Below are positions 1-5,509 of a stretch of DNA of 5,509 nt, piece by piece. The notes below the pieces were generated by a model. It was not told where the DNA came from. It made no database searches and saw nothing but the letters and a program-made list of their open reading frames with translations. Origin of the DNA: an uncultured Porphyromonadaceae bacterium (GTDB lineage Bacteria > Bacteroidota > Bacteroidia > Bacteroidales > Muribaculaceae); assembly GCA_947174225.1 (NCBI GenBank), contig CAMWIF010000201.1, forward strand, positions 1-5,509, written 5' to 3'. The first letter of the stretch is position 1, and each line of letters starts with the position of its first letter. A program made the translations under genes and the position numbers.

Positions 1-240
1 GCTTATCGCCACGTGGTCGGCATAGTCGCCGCTCATACGGAAAGCTGTCACTTTGGGAAGGGCATTTACCGGTTTGGAGTTTAACGTTTGCGGACCTCTG
101 GGCTTTGAGTCGCGAAGAGGCATCGAGACAGCCACGCTGCGTGTCACATTTGGATCGGACGTGGCGGCAGGTGATGAACTTTTGCAAGAGCTGGCGATGA
201 GCATAACTGCTAAAGAGAGGAGAAGTGTCAATTTTTTCAT
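1..240 (-). CDS. Putative lipoprotein of unknown function, N-terminal 80 residues (cut by window edge)
   Basis: The reading frame starts at an ATG whose complement is at 238-240 and stays open to position 1, giving 80 residues with the C-terminus outside the window. The N-terminus is a lipoprotein signal: MKK, a hydrophobic stretch at about residues 4-16, and a lipobox-like IASSC with the acylated Cys at residue 19. After the Cys comes a Ser/Ala/Thr-rich linker (KSSSPAATS) without the acidic residues of the Bacteroidota surface-export signal, so a periplasm-facing anchor is a little more likely than surface display; this is inference. The mature part (for example KVTAFRMSGDYADHV near residues 63-76) matches no family I can name. 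A good promoter lies just upstream (267-298), so the gene is probably transcribed on its own. The signal peptide makes the gene call fairly safe; the function is unknown. Confidence 0.8.
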   Translation of the reverse strand, partial: MKKLTLLLSLAVMLIASSCKSSSPAATSDPNVTRSVAVSMPLRDSKPRGPQTLNSKPVNALPKVTAFRMSGDYADHVAIS

Positions 241-261
241 AATACTTTATAAATAACTTCA

Positions 262-299
262 ATTTGCAAATATAACAATTTGATGTCATATTTGCAAAT
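262..299. repeat. Two copies of the perfect palindrome ATTTGCAAAT, 28 bp apart
   Basis: ATTTGCAAAT occurs at 262-271 and again at 290-299; each copy is its own reverse complement. The two copies contain the -7 and -33 boxes of the lipoprotein promoter. They may simply reflect the promoter elements, or they could be a paired operator for a dimeric regulator; centre-to-centre spacing is 28 bp, a little under three helical turns. The palindromes are seen directly; the operator role is inference. Confidence 0.5.
267..298 (-). promoter_or_regulatory. Bacteroidota-type promoter for the left-edge lipoprotein
   Basis: Read on the minus strand, the -33 box TTTG (complement of 295-298) is followed by exactly 20 bp and then a -7 box TATATTTG (complement of 267-274). 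This fits the known Bacteroidota primary sigma consensus TTTG / TAnnTTTG at full match. Transcription would begin near position 260, leaving a leader of about 20 nt (A/T-rich, no Shine-Dalgarno) before the ATG at 240. Confidence 0.75.
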
Positions 300-301
300 T
301 G

Positions 302-336
302 GTTTAAGGTTTAGGGTTTAAAGTTTAGGGTTTAGA
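302..336. repeat. Telomere-like tandem heptamer, five GTTTARR copies
   Basis: Five contiguous 7-bp units begin at 302, 309, 316, 323 and 330: GTTTAAG, GTTTAGG, GTTTAAA, GTTTAGG, GTTTAGA. The first five bases of every unit are identical and only the last two vary between purines. The array lies between the porin stop and the lipoprotein promoter and codes for nothing. It is followed at 348-358 by a tiny inverted repeat (CTGC, 3-nt loop, GCAG). It may be one copy of a dispersed intergenic repeat; that cannot be judged from one window. Confidence 0.75.
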
Positions 337-361
337 GCTGAGAAGCCCTGCTACGCAGTAA

Positions 362-1612
362 TTAGAAGCTGACTTGGAGCTGGAGCTCTACACGGTTGTC
401 GTGGGCTTGCCGACCATCGTAGTTGACACGGCGTCCATATAGGTATTCGGCACCTACCTGCACGATGCTGTTGACATTCCAGAATACATTTCCTACGATA
501 TACTGGGCATATTTGTAGCCATTGTCCCAATCGGCTGAGGAATCGTGGAAATCCTTGGCATATGTGCGGACGTGTCCGTAAGCCACTGTGGATGATACAC
601 GGCTGTTGAAATCATATTGCAGACCGGCGTAACCTGCCCATACACCTACGGGTTTCAGCTCACCTGCGTTGTTAGGGTCGGGCATAAGGTCCATCCCCGT
701 GCCTCCGAGGTCTTGGATGTAGCTGGCTATACCTTTGCCATATGCAGCCTGATACATTCCTGAAAGTCCTCCATAGATAGGGGTCTTGCCGCTGGCTTTG
801 ACACCCCAGCCAATCTTATCGACATTCTTGTCGGCATTTAGGTCTCTATAGTAGAGATTTCGGATAAGTCCGGAGAAACGTAACCAACCTTTATTGTCTG
901 CCCAAGAGCGTTGCACATAGAAAGGTATATTAGGTACGCGCTGATTGACGGTAGTGGTCTTATCGGCATTGGTAAGAGAGAGATTCGGCATATCAAGACC
1001 TACACCGATACCCCATTCCTTATTCTTTCCGAAGCGTGGCTGATAACTTACCATACCCATTTTTGCTCCTGTATATGCGTTGATTCCCTGCCAGTCGATG
1101 GTGGTGGGAGCAGCTGCTGCGTCAGAGAATATTGAGAATGTGTAGCCCGCAGTGATGTCACGATATTTCAAATAGGCGTGATTGAGCTTGGGAGCATAGT
1201 TTTCGCCTACGAAAGCAATATCGACGTATGCGCCGAGCTGATTTTTTGTGTTGGGGAGTGCCACGACGTTGATATAGAAGTTGGTCTGCTGTGCGGAGAG
1301 ACTGAATTTGCCACCGTTGCCCGGAGCGACTGTCATAGGTATGGCAGAAGTGATAAAGCTATTTGGGTCGGCAATCGGATTTCCGGCATCGTACACACCC
1401 ACAGCTTTTACATTGGCACCGATACCCATATAAAATTTATGTTCCTTACCGAGCAGTGCAAATCGCGGAACGTCGGGAATATTCATAAAGTGTGGTGCAT
1501 TCTGGTGCAGGACATCATATAAGGGTATTGTATCTACCGGTTCTACGATTTCATTTTGCTGTGCAAATGCTGCGAGAGGAAAGAGCGCTGAGAGAAGGAG
1601 AAGTTTTTTCAT
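362..1612 (-). CDS. DcaP-like outer-membrane porin (beta-barrel), complete
   Basis: This is a 416-residue protein with a clear Sec signal peptide: MKK, a hydrophobic core, then AFA|QQ, with likely cleavage after residue 17. The mature protein has alternating hydrophobic/polar strands rich in Tyr, Trp and Gly, and it ends in QLQVSF, a typical C-terminal beta-signal with a final Phe recognised by the BAM machinery. Residues 103-178 resemble the DcaP trimeric porin family: a strand ending in YVDIAFVGEN, then KLNHAYLKYRDITAGYTFSIF, then an acidic/Pro loop with APTTIDWQG. DcaP proteins in Acinetobacter pass dicarboxylates and other small anions; the substrate here is unknown. Residues 18-60 form a non-barrel N-terminal segment. 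No convincing promoter was found in the 286 bp upstream. A barrel in the outer membrane is near certain; the DcaP assignment is from remembered sequence pattern and is moderate. Confidence 0.8.
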   Translation of the reverse strand: MKKLLLLSALFPLAAFAQQNEIVEPVDTIPLYDVLHQNAPHFMNIPDVPRFALLGKEHKFYMGIGANVKAVGVYDAGNPIADPNSFITSAIPMTVAPGNGGKFSLSAQQTNFYINVVALPNTKNQLGAYVDIAFVGENYAPKLNHAYLKYRDITAGYTFSIFSDAAAAPTTIDWQGINAYTGAKMGMVSYQPRFGKNKEWGIGVGLDMPNLSLTNADKTTTVNQRVPNIPFYVQRSWADNKGWLRFSGLIRNLYYRDLNADKNVDKIGWGVKASGKTPIYGGLSGMYQAAYGKGIASYIQDLGGTGMDLMPDPNNAGELKPVGVWAGYAGLQYDFNSRVSSTVAYGHVRTYAKDFHDSSADWDNGYKYAQYIVGNVFWNVNSIVQVGAEYLYGRRVNYDGRQAHDNRVELQLQVSF

Positions 1613-1685
1613 AATCCTGAATTTTAAGTGGTGAATATCTGAGAAGATTATAGTTGCTTATCACGCTGACTGAGAAAATAAAGTA

Positions 1686-1719
1686 ATTGTATGGGAATAC
1701 CTTACTTTACTTAGATTTG
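1686..1719 (+). promoter_or_regulatory. Orphan plus-strand promoter match
   Basis: A full match to the Bacteroidota -7 consensus, TAGATTTG, lies at 1712-1719. A possible -33 box ATTG is at 1686-1689, 22 bp upstream, slightly longer than the usual spacer. It points away from the porin and toward the 3' end of panB, where no plus-strand gene lies. Chance matches to an 8-mer with six fixed positions are not rare in A/T-rich intergenic DNA, so confidence is low. Confidence 0.3.
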
Positions 1720-1725
1720 TAAACT

Positions 1726-1850
1726 TTTCAATTTATTAACATAAGTGAGTGGGGAACGGTTTGATACGACACATAATTTTTAATGCTATAAATCGACCGA
1801 TCCGATTCTAAGCTGGGGTTAGAGTCAGATCGGTCGATCTAAATTTTTCT
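1726..1850 (+). ncRNA. Possible small RNA between orphan promoter and hairpin (tentative)
   Basis: If the promoter at 1686-1719 is active, a transcript would start near 1726 and meet a 20-bp stem hairpin at 1792-1838 followed by a short T run (1844-1848), giving an RNA of about 125 nt. I see no reading frame of note in it and no similarity to a known RNA family. The alternative is that this stretch is just the porin's upstream DNA plus the panB terminator. Confidence 0.2.
1792..1838. terminator. Long hairpin, probable terminator of panB, possibly bidirectional
   Basis: The arms at 1792-1811 and 1819-1838 pair over 20 positions with a 7-nt loop (GCTGGGG). The outer 11 pairs (ATCGACCGATC with its complement) are perfect; the inner nine include one C-A mismatch and one G-T pair. 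It lies 60 bp past the panB stop. On the plus strand a TTTTT run follows five bases after the stem; on the minus strand the downstream tract is only TTTATAG, so the better T-tract is on the plus side. A weaker 6-bp stem (1859-1864 with 1871-1876) sits between it and panB. Confidence 0.6.
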
Positions 1851-1898
1851 GTCGATATTAAGATGTTTTTATCTTACCGTGGAAGTGATGGAAAGAAA

Positions 1899-2720
1899 TT
1901 AGTAAGATTCTTCAGCGTTGGGGAAGTCGCCGCTTTTCACATCTGAAATATAATTCTGCACGGCGTCGGTCATTACTCCTGCAAGGTCGGCATAGCGGCG
2001 AAGGAAACGAGGTGAGAAGCCTTTGTTGATGCCGAGCATATCGTGCATCACAAGCACTTGACCATCTACTCCGCCTCCGGCGCCGATGCCGATTATGGGA
2101 ATCGACACCTCTTTAGCTACACGCTCAGCAAGCTTGGCAGGAATCTTTTCCAACACAATGCCGAAACAGCCAATCTCTTCGAGCAACTTGGCATCTTCAA
2201 TCAGTTTGTTGGCTTCTTCTTCCTCGCGGGCACGTACATTATATGTGCCGAATTTGTTGATGCTCTGTGGAGTAAGACCGAGGTGCCCCATCACCGGGAT
2301 GCCTGCACTGAGTATGCGCTCAATTGACTCACGGATTTCAGAGCCCCCCTCAATCTTTACAGCCTCAGCGTGGCTCTCTTTCATAATACGCACAGCCGAG
2401 GCAAGTGCCTCCAATGGATTGCCCTGGTAAGTGCCGAAAGGCATATCGCACACCACGAGAGCACGTCGGGTGCCTTTCATAACCGACTTTGCGTGGTAGA
2501 TCATCTGGTCGAGGGTGATGGGGAGGGTAGTCATATTTCCTGCCATCACATTTGAGGCGGAATCGCCAACGAGAATAACATCTATGCCTGCCTCGTCGAG
2601 AATCTTGGCTGAGGAATAATCGTAGGCTGTGAGCATAGAAATCTTTTCGCCCCGCTGCTTCATCTCCGTGAGGCGGCGTGTGGTGACTTTACGGGCGTTG
2701 TCAGTTGTATTTGTCGACAT
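1899..2720 (-). CDS. panB: 3-methyl-2-oxobutanoate (ketopantoate) hydroxymethyltransferase, complete
   Basis: PanB transfers a hydroxymethyl group from 5,10-methylenetetrahydrofolate to 2-oxoisovalerate, making ketopantoate in the cytoplasmic pantothenate/CoA pathway. The protein has 273 residues, close to the E. coli length (264). Expected active-site residues are all present: Asp53 in VGDSASNV and Asp92 in CDMPFGTY (metal binding), Lys122 and Glu124 in VKIEGG, His146 in MGHLGLTPQ, and Glu191 in VLEKIP (the catalytic base, Glu181 in E. coli). The late glycine loop reads IGIGAGGGVDGQ, and the C-terminus (VKSGDFPNAEESY) also matches the family. The start is the ATG at 2720 (MSTNTTDN): the frame is open further upstream, but that extension crosses the promoter and the leuS start, and residues there look like nothing in the family. 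Divergent from leuS, 129 bp apart. No other pantothenate gene is adjacent in the window. Confidence 0.97.
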   Translation of the reverse strand: MSTNTTDNARKVTTRRLTEMKQRGEKISMLTAYDYSSAKILDEAGIDVILVGDSASNVMAGNMTTLPITLDQMIYHAKSVMKGTRRALVVCDMPFGTYQGNPLEALASAVRIMKESHAEAVKIEGGSEIRESIERILSAGIPVMGHLGLTPQSINKFGTYNVRAREEEEANKLIEDAKLLEEIGCFGIVLEKIPAKLAERVAKEVSIPIIGIGAGGGVDGQVLVMHDMLGINKGFSPRFLRRYADLAGVMTDAVQNYISDVKSGDFPNAEESY

Positions 2721-2727
2721 AATATTA

Positions 2728-2740
2728 GCGCCGATGGCGC
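2728..2740 (-). promoter_or_regulatory. Short GC-rich hairpin in the panB leader
   Basis: GCGCC, a 3-nt loop, and GGCGC form a perfect 5-bp GC-only stem whose edge is 7 nt from the panB ATG, in an otherwise A/T-rich leader. A second small inverted repeat (GGAC, 3-nt loop, GTCC) lies at 2757-2767. Both would be in the roughly 58-nt panB 5' leader. They could slow ribosome loading, but no known riboswitch fold is recognised, so a regulatory role is inference. Confidence 0.3.
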
Positions 2741-2783
2741 GATTATTGGTTATAATGGACTGTGTCCGGTGAAAAATACGCTG

Positions 2784-2791
2784 CAAAGTTA
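2784..2791 (-). promoter_or_regulatory. -7 box of the panB promoter
   Basis: On the minus strand this reads TAACTTTG, a full match to TAnnTTTG. Transcription would start near 2778, giving a leader of about 58 nt. No TTG is found at the usual -33 distance; the matching position holds TTAC, which belongs to the opposite promoter's arm. Confidence 0.65.
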
Positions 2792-2813
2792 CGACTTTTT
2801 GTTGAAAAATCGG

Positions 2814-2821
2814 TAACTTTG
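2814..2821 (+). promoter_or_regulatory. -7 box of the leuS promoter
   Basis: TAACTTTG is a full match to TAnnTTTG. Transcription would start near 2828, leaving a leader of about 22 nt that is A-rich (CTAAAAACAACC) with no Shine-Dalgarno, as usual in Bacteroidota. The -33 position holds only TTAC (2789-2792). The leader is too short for a T-box or attenuator. Confidence 0.7.
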
Positions 2822-2849
2822 CAGTTCTAAAAACAACCATAGCAACATA

Positions 2850-5509
2850 ATGGAATACAACCACCGCGACATCGAACAGCGCTGGCAGCAATATTGGCGC
2901 GACAACGAGATCTATAAAGCCGTGGAGAAACCCGGCAAAAAGAAATTCTATGTGCTTGATATGTTCCCCTATCCTTCGGGTGCGGGTCTGCACGTGGGCC
3001 ATCCCTTGGGCTACATAGCAAGCGATATATATTCGCGCTTCAAGCGTCAGCAAGGTTTCAACGTCTTGCATCCTATGGGCTACGATGCCTATGGCTTGCC
3101 CGCAGAGCAATATGCCATACAGACAGGGCAGCACCCTGAGAAGACCACCATGGCAAATATCGCACGCTATCGTGAGCAGCTAGACAAGATCGGTTTCTCA
3201 TTTGACTGGAGCCGTGAGATACGTACCTGCGACCCGGAATATTACCGCTGGACTCAGTGGGCATTCATACAGATGTTTAACTCCTATTATGACCTCAAGG
3301 AGCAGAAAGGCCGCCCTATCTCTGAATTGGTGAAGCATTTTTCGGAGAAGGGCACAGAGGGTGTGGATGCGGCTTGCTCGAAGAATCTCCATTTCACAGC
3401 TGAGGAATGGAACAATTACACCGTGAAGGAGAAAGCCGATGTGCTGATGAACTATCGCATTGCCTATCAGGGTGAAACGATGGTTAACTGGTGTGAGGCA
3501 CTTGGCACTGTGCTTGCTAACGACGAGGTTAGCGAAGGACTGAGTGTGCGCGGCGGATACCCTGTGGAGCAGAAGGTGATGAACCAGTGGTGTCTGCGCG
3601 TATCGGCATATGCACCGCGCCTCCTCGACGATCTGGATAATCTCGAATGGAGTGATTCCCTGAAGGAAACACAACGCAATTGGATTGGGCGCAGCGAGGG
3701 AGCGGAAATGGTGTTCCCGGTAGTGGGTAAGGATTTCGGTCTGGAAATATTCACCACACGTGCCGACACAGCTTTCGGCGTGACATTCATGGTGCTTGCT
3801 CCTGAATCGAAGTATGTGGATATGCTTGTCACTCCCGAGCAGCGAGAGGCAGTGGATGCCTATCTTGCCGAGGTGAGCCATAAGACTGAGCGTGAACGTC
3901 AGATCGACAAGCGAGTGAGCGGCGTGTTCACCGGTAGCTATGCACGTAATCCTATCAGCGGTAAAGAGATTCCTATCTGGGTAAGTGATTATGTACTCGC
4001 CGGCTACGGCACAGGTGCGATTATGGCTGTACCTGCCCACGATTCACGCGACTATGCCTTTGCCCGTCATTTCGGTTTGCCTATCATTCCGCTTATTGAG
4101 GGTGCCGATGTGAGCGAGGAGAGTTTCGATGCCAAGGAGGGAAAGATGATCAACTCTGCCAATGAGGAGTTGGATCTCAATGGTCTTGAGGTTAAAGATG
4201 CAATCGCTAAGACAAAGAAATACATAGAGGAGAAGGGTATCGGGCGTGTTAAGGTCAACTACCGTCTGCGCGATGCTATCTTCTCACGTCAGCGTTACTG
4301 GGGCGAGCCGTTCCCCGTATATTATAAGGATGGCATAGCTTATGTGATGGATGAGAGTGCTCTTCCCCTTATGCTTCCTGAGGTGGACTCCTATCTTCCC
4401 ACTGCTACAGGTGAGCCTCCGTTGGGACGTGCCAAGAATTGGAAGACTCCCGAAGGCTATCCGATTGAGCTTTGCACTATGCCCGGTTTCGCAGGGTCGA
4501 GCGCCTACTATCTTCGCTATATGGATCCGCGCAACGACAAGGCTCTTGTGAGCAAGGAAGCTGATGAATATTGGCGTAACGTCGATTTGTATGTAGGTGG
4601 TGCCGAACACGCTACAGGTCACCTTATCTACTCGCGTTTCTGGAATAAGTTCCTCTACGACCTCGGAGAGGTGGTTGAGCCGGAGCCTTTCAAGAAGCTG
4701 GTGAACCAAGGTATGATTCAGGGCAGGAGCAACTACGTCTATCGTATCAAGGATACAAACACATTTGTAAGCAAGGGCTTGAAGGATCAATATGATGTCA
4801 CTCCTATCCGTGTAGACATTAATATGGTAAGCAACGATGTGCTTGATCTCGACCGTTTCAAGGCTTGGCGTCCGGAATTTGCCGATGCTGAGTTCATCCT
4901 TGAAGATGGTAAGTATGTCTGCGGCTATGCAGTGGAGAAGATGTCGAAGTCGATGTATAATGTGGTGAATCCGGATGATATAGTAGACCGTTACGGAGCT
5001 GACACACTTCGTCTGTATGAGATGTTCCTCGGTCCGATTGAGCAGTCGAAACCTTGGGACACCAATGGTATTGACGGTGCTAATCGTTTCCTTAAGAAAC
5101 TTTGGGGACACTTCGATAAACTTGACCTGAGCAAGCGTGAACCTATGACCAAGGGTGAGCTTAAGACAATGCACAAGCTCATCAAGAAGGTGACCGGGGA
5201 TATAGAGAACTTCTCGTTCAATACCTCTGTGGCAGCCTTTATGGTGGCTCTCAACGAACTTACCGCCCAGAAGTCGAAGAGCGTGGAGGCTATGGAGATA
5301 TTTACTCGTCTGCTTGCACCGTTCACACCTCATATCGCTGAGGAGATGTGGCATCGTCTTGGTCACGACACTACCGTTGTAGATGCTGAATGGCCTGAGT
5401 GGGATGAAGCTAACCTCAAGGAGGACACTATTAAATATCCGGTCAGCTTCAACGGTAAGACCCGCTTTATGCTTGACGTGCCTGCCGATTATGACAAGGC
5501 AGCCGTCGA
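2850..5509 (+). CDS. leuS: Leucyl-tRNA synthetase, first 886 residues (cut by window edge)
   Basis: This cytoplasmic class I synthetase attaches leucine to tRNA-Leu. The frame is open from the ATG at 2850 to the edge with no stop or frameshift; family members of this type are about 940 residues, so roughly 50-60 C-terminal residues (tRNA-binding domain) are missing. Signatures in order: the HIGH-type motif HVGH at 48-51; WIGRSEGAE at 278-286; the CP1 editing domain at about 285-465 with threonine-rich TTRADT at 302-307 and the AHDSRD motif with Asp398; YRLRDAIFSRQRYWG from 471; catalytic-core DLYVGGAEHA at 579-588; a leucine-specific insertion at about 626-690; KMSKS at 697-701; then the helical anticodon-binding region. 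Relative to E. coli there are about 55 extra residues before the editing domain, and the zinc-knuckle cysteines after WCEALGTVLAN are absent. The start is supported by MEYNHRDIEQRWQQYW and by the lack of upstream in-frame ATG after the promoter. Confidence 0.98.
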   Translation, partial: MEYNHRDIEQRWQQYWRDNEIYKAVEKPGKKKFYVLDMFPYPSGAGLHVGHPLGYIASDIYSRFKRQQGFNVLHPMGYDAYGLPAEQYAIQTGQHPEKTTMANIARYREQLDKIGFSFDWSREIRTCDPEYYRWTQWAFIQMFNSYYDLKEQKGRPISELVKHFSEKGTEGVDAACSKNLHFTAEEWNNYTVKEKADVLMNYRIAYQGETMVNWCEALGTVLANDEVSEGLSVRGGYPVEQKVMNQWCLRVSAYAPRLLDDLDNLEWSDSLKETQRNWIGRSEGAEMVFPVVGKDFGLEIFTTRADTAFGVTFMVLAPESKYVDMLVTPEQREAVDAYLAEVSHKTERERQIDKRVSGVFTGSYARNPISGKEIPIWVSDYVLAGYGTGAIMAVPAHDSRDYAFARHFGLPIIPLIEGADVSEESFDAKEGKMINSANEELDLNGLEVKDAIAKTKKYIEEKGIGRVKVNYRLRDAIFSRQRYWGEPFPVYYKDGIAYVMDESALPLMLPEVDSYLPTATGEPPLGRAKNWKTPEGYPIELCTMPGFAGSSAYYLRYMDPRNDKALVSKEADEYWRNVDLYVGGAEHATGHLIYSRFWNKFLYDLGEVVEPEPFKKLVNQGMIQGRSNYVYRIKDTNTFVSKGLKDQYDVTPIRVDINMVSNDVLDLDRFKAWRPEFADAEFILEDGKYVCGYAVEKMSKSMYNVVNPDDIVDRYGADTLRLYEMFLGPIEQSKPWDTNGIDGANRFLKKLWGHFDKLDLSKREPMTKGELKTMHKLIKKVTGDIENFSFNTSVAAFMVALNELTAQKSKSVEAMEIFTRLLAPFTPHIAEEMWHRLGHDTTVVDAEWPEWDEANLKEDTIKYPVSFNGKTRFMLDVPADYDKAAV

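Larger units (their letters stand above)
2781..2824. repeat. 12-bp perfect inverted repeat forming a mirrored divergent promoter
   Basis: CTGCAAAGTTAC (2781-2792) and its exact reverse complement GTAACTTTGCAG (2813-2824) flank a 20-bp core that itself contains TTTTT/AAAAA arms (2796-2800, 2805-2809). Each 12-bp arm contains the -7 box TAACTTTG of one of the two divergent promoters. Confidence 0.85.

Noticed and set aside
53..256. Short plus-strand open frame opposite the lipoprotein
   Set aside because: It is antisense to a gene with a clear lipoprotein signal and promoter, and has no family-like features.
302..336. Heptamer array as a CRISPR
   Set aside because: The units are 7 bp and contiguous, with no spacers and no cas genes nearby.
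911..1522. Two plus-strand open frames opposite the porin gene
   Set aside because: Both are antisense shadows of the beta-barrel coding sequence and have no start context.
1647..1652. TATAAT on the minus strand as a porin promoter
   Set aside because: There is no matching upstream box, and the E. coli-type -10 is not the consensus used in Bacteroidota. I could not identify the porin promoter.
2043..2555. Three overlapping plus-strand open frames opposite panB
   Set aside because: They are mutually overlapping in different frames and antisense to conserved panB active-site segments.
2822..2849. T-box or leucine attenuator before leuS
   Set aside because: The expected leader is only about 22 nt, with no stem, leader peptide or Leu codon run.
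2721..3134. N-terminal extension of the panB frame up to 3134
   Set aside because: It would cross the divergent promoter and overlap the first 285 bp of leuS antisense. The family begins near MSTNTTDN, and the total would be 411 residues against about 270 expected.
3198..4040. Open frame of 280 codons on the minus strand
   Set aside because: It is wholly antisense to the conserved catalytic and editing parts of leuS. It is rich in His, Cys and Leu as expected of an antisense shadow, with no recognisable domain or promoter.
4284..5366. Open frame of 360 codons on the minus strand
   Set aside because: It is wholly antisense to leuS (including KMSKS and catalytic motifs), with shadow-like composition. 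Its length is explained by codon bias of the real gene leaving few stops on the other strand.

Overview
The window looks like ordinary chromosomal DNA from a member of Bacteroidota, most probably order Bacteroidales (a Muribaculaceae-like gut lineage is a guess). The evidence is threefold: promoters of the Bacteroidota type (-7 box TAnnTTTG), starts without a Shine-Dalgarno sequence behind A-rich leaders, and a leucyl-tRNA synthetase with the long Bacteroidota-style form. I see no mobile element, CRISPR array, tRNA, rRNA or defence system.

Layout from left to right. Positions 1-240 (minus) hold the first 80 residues of an unrecognised lipoprotein that runs off the left edge. Its upstream gap (241-361) carries a good Bacteroidota promoter, two copies of a perfect 10-bp palindrome, and five tandem copies of a telomere-like heptamer. 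Positions 362-1612 (minus) encode a complete 416-residue outer-membrane beta-barrel resembling DcaP-type porins. A 286-bp gap (1613-1898) follows, with a strong 20-bp stem hairpin and an orphan plus-strand promoter match. Positions 1899-2720 (minus) encode panB, ketopantoate hydroxymethyltransferase, with all expected active-site residues. A compact 129-bp divergent promoter region (2721-2849) separates panB from leuS, which reads on the plus strand from 2850 and is cut by the right edge after 886 codons.

How the genes relate. panB (first committed step of pantothenate/CoA synthesis, from 2-oxoisovalerate) and leuS (leucine charging) are divergently transcribed from a mirror-image promoter pair, so shared control is possible. 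2-oxoisovalerate is also the leucine precursor, but a metabolic reason for the pairing is only inference. The porin and the lipoprotein are both envelope proteins, but each is separated from its upstream neighbour by a gap containing terminator-like or promoter-like sequence, so there is no clear operon. The most notable features are regulatory: the mirrored divergent promoter, the orphan promoter plus hairpin unit that could encode a small RNA, and the heptamer repeat.
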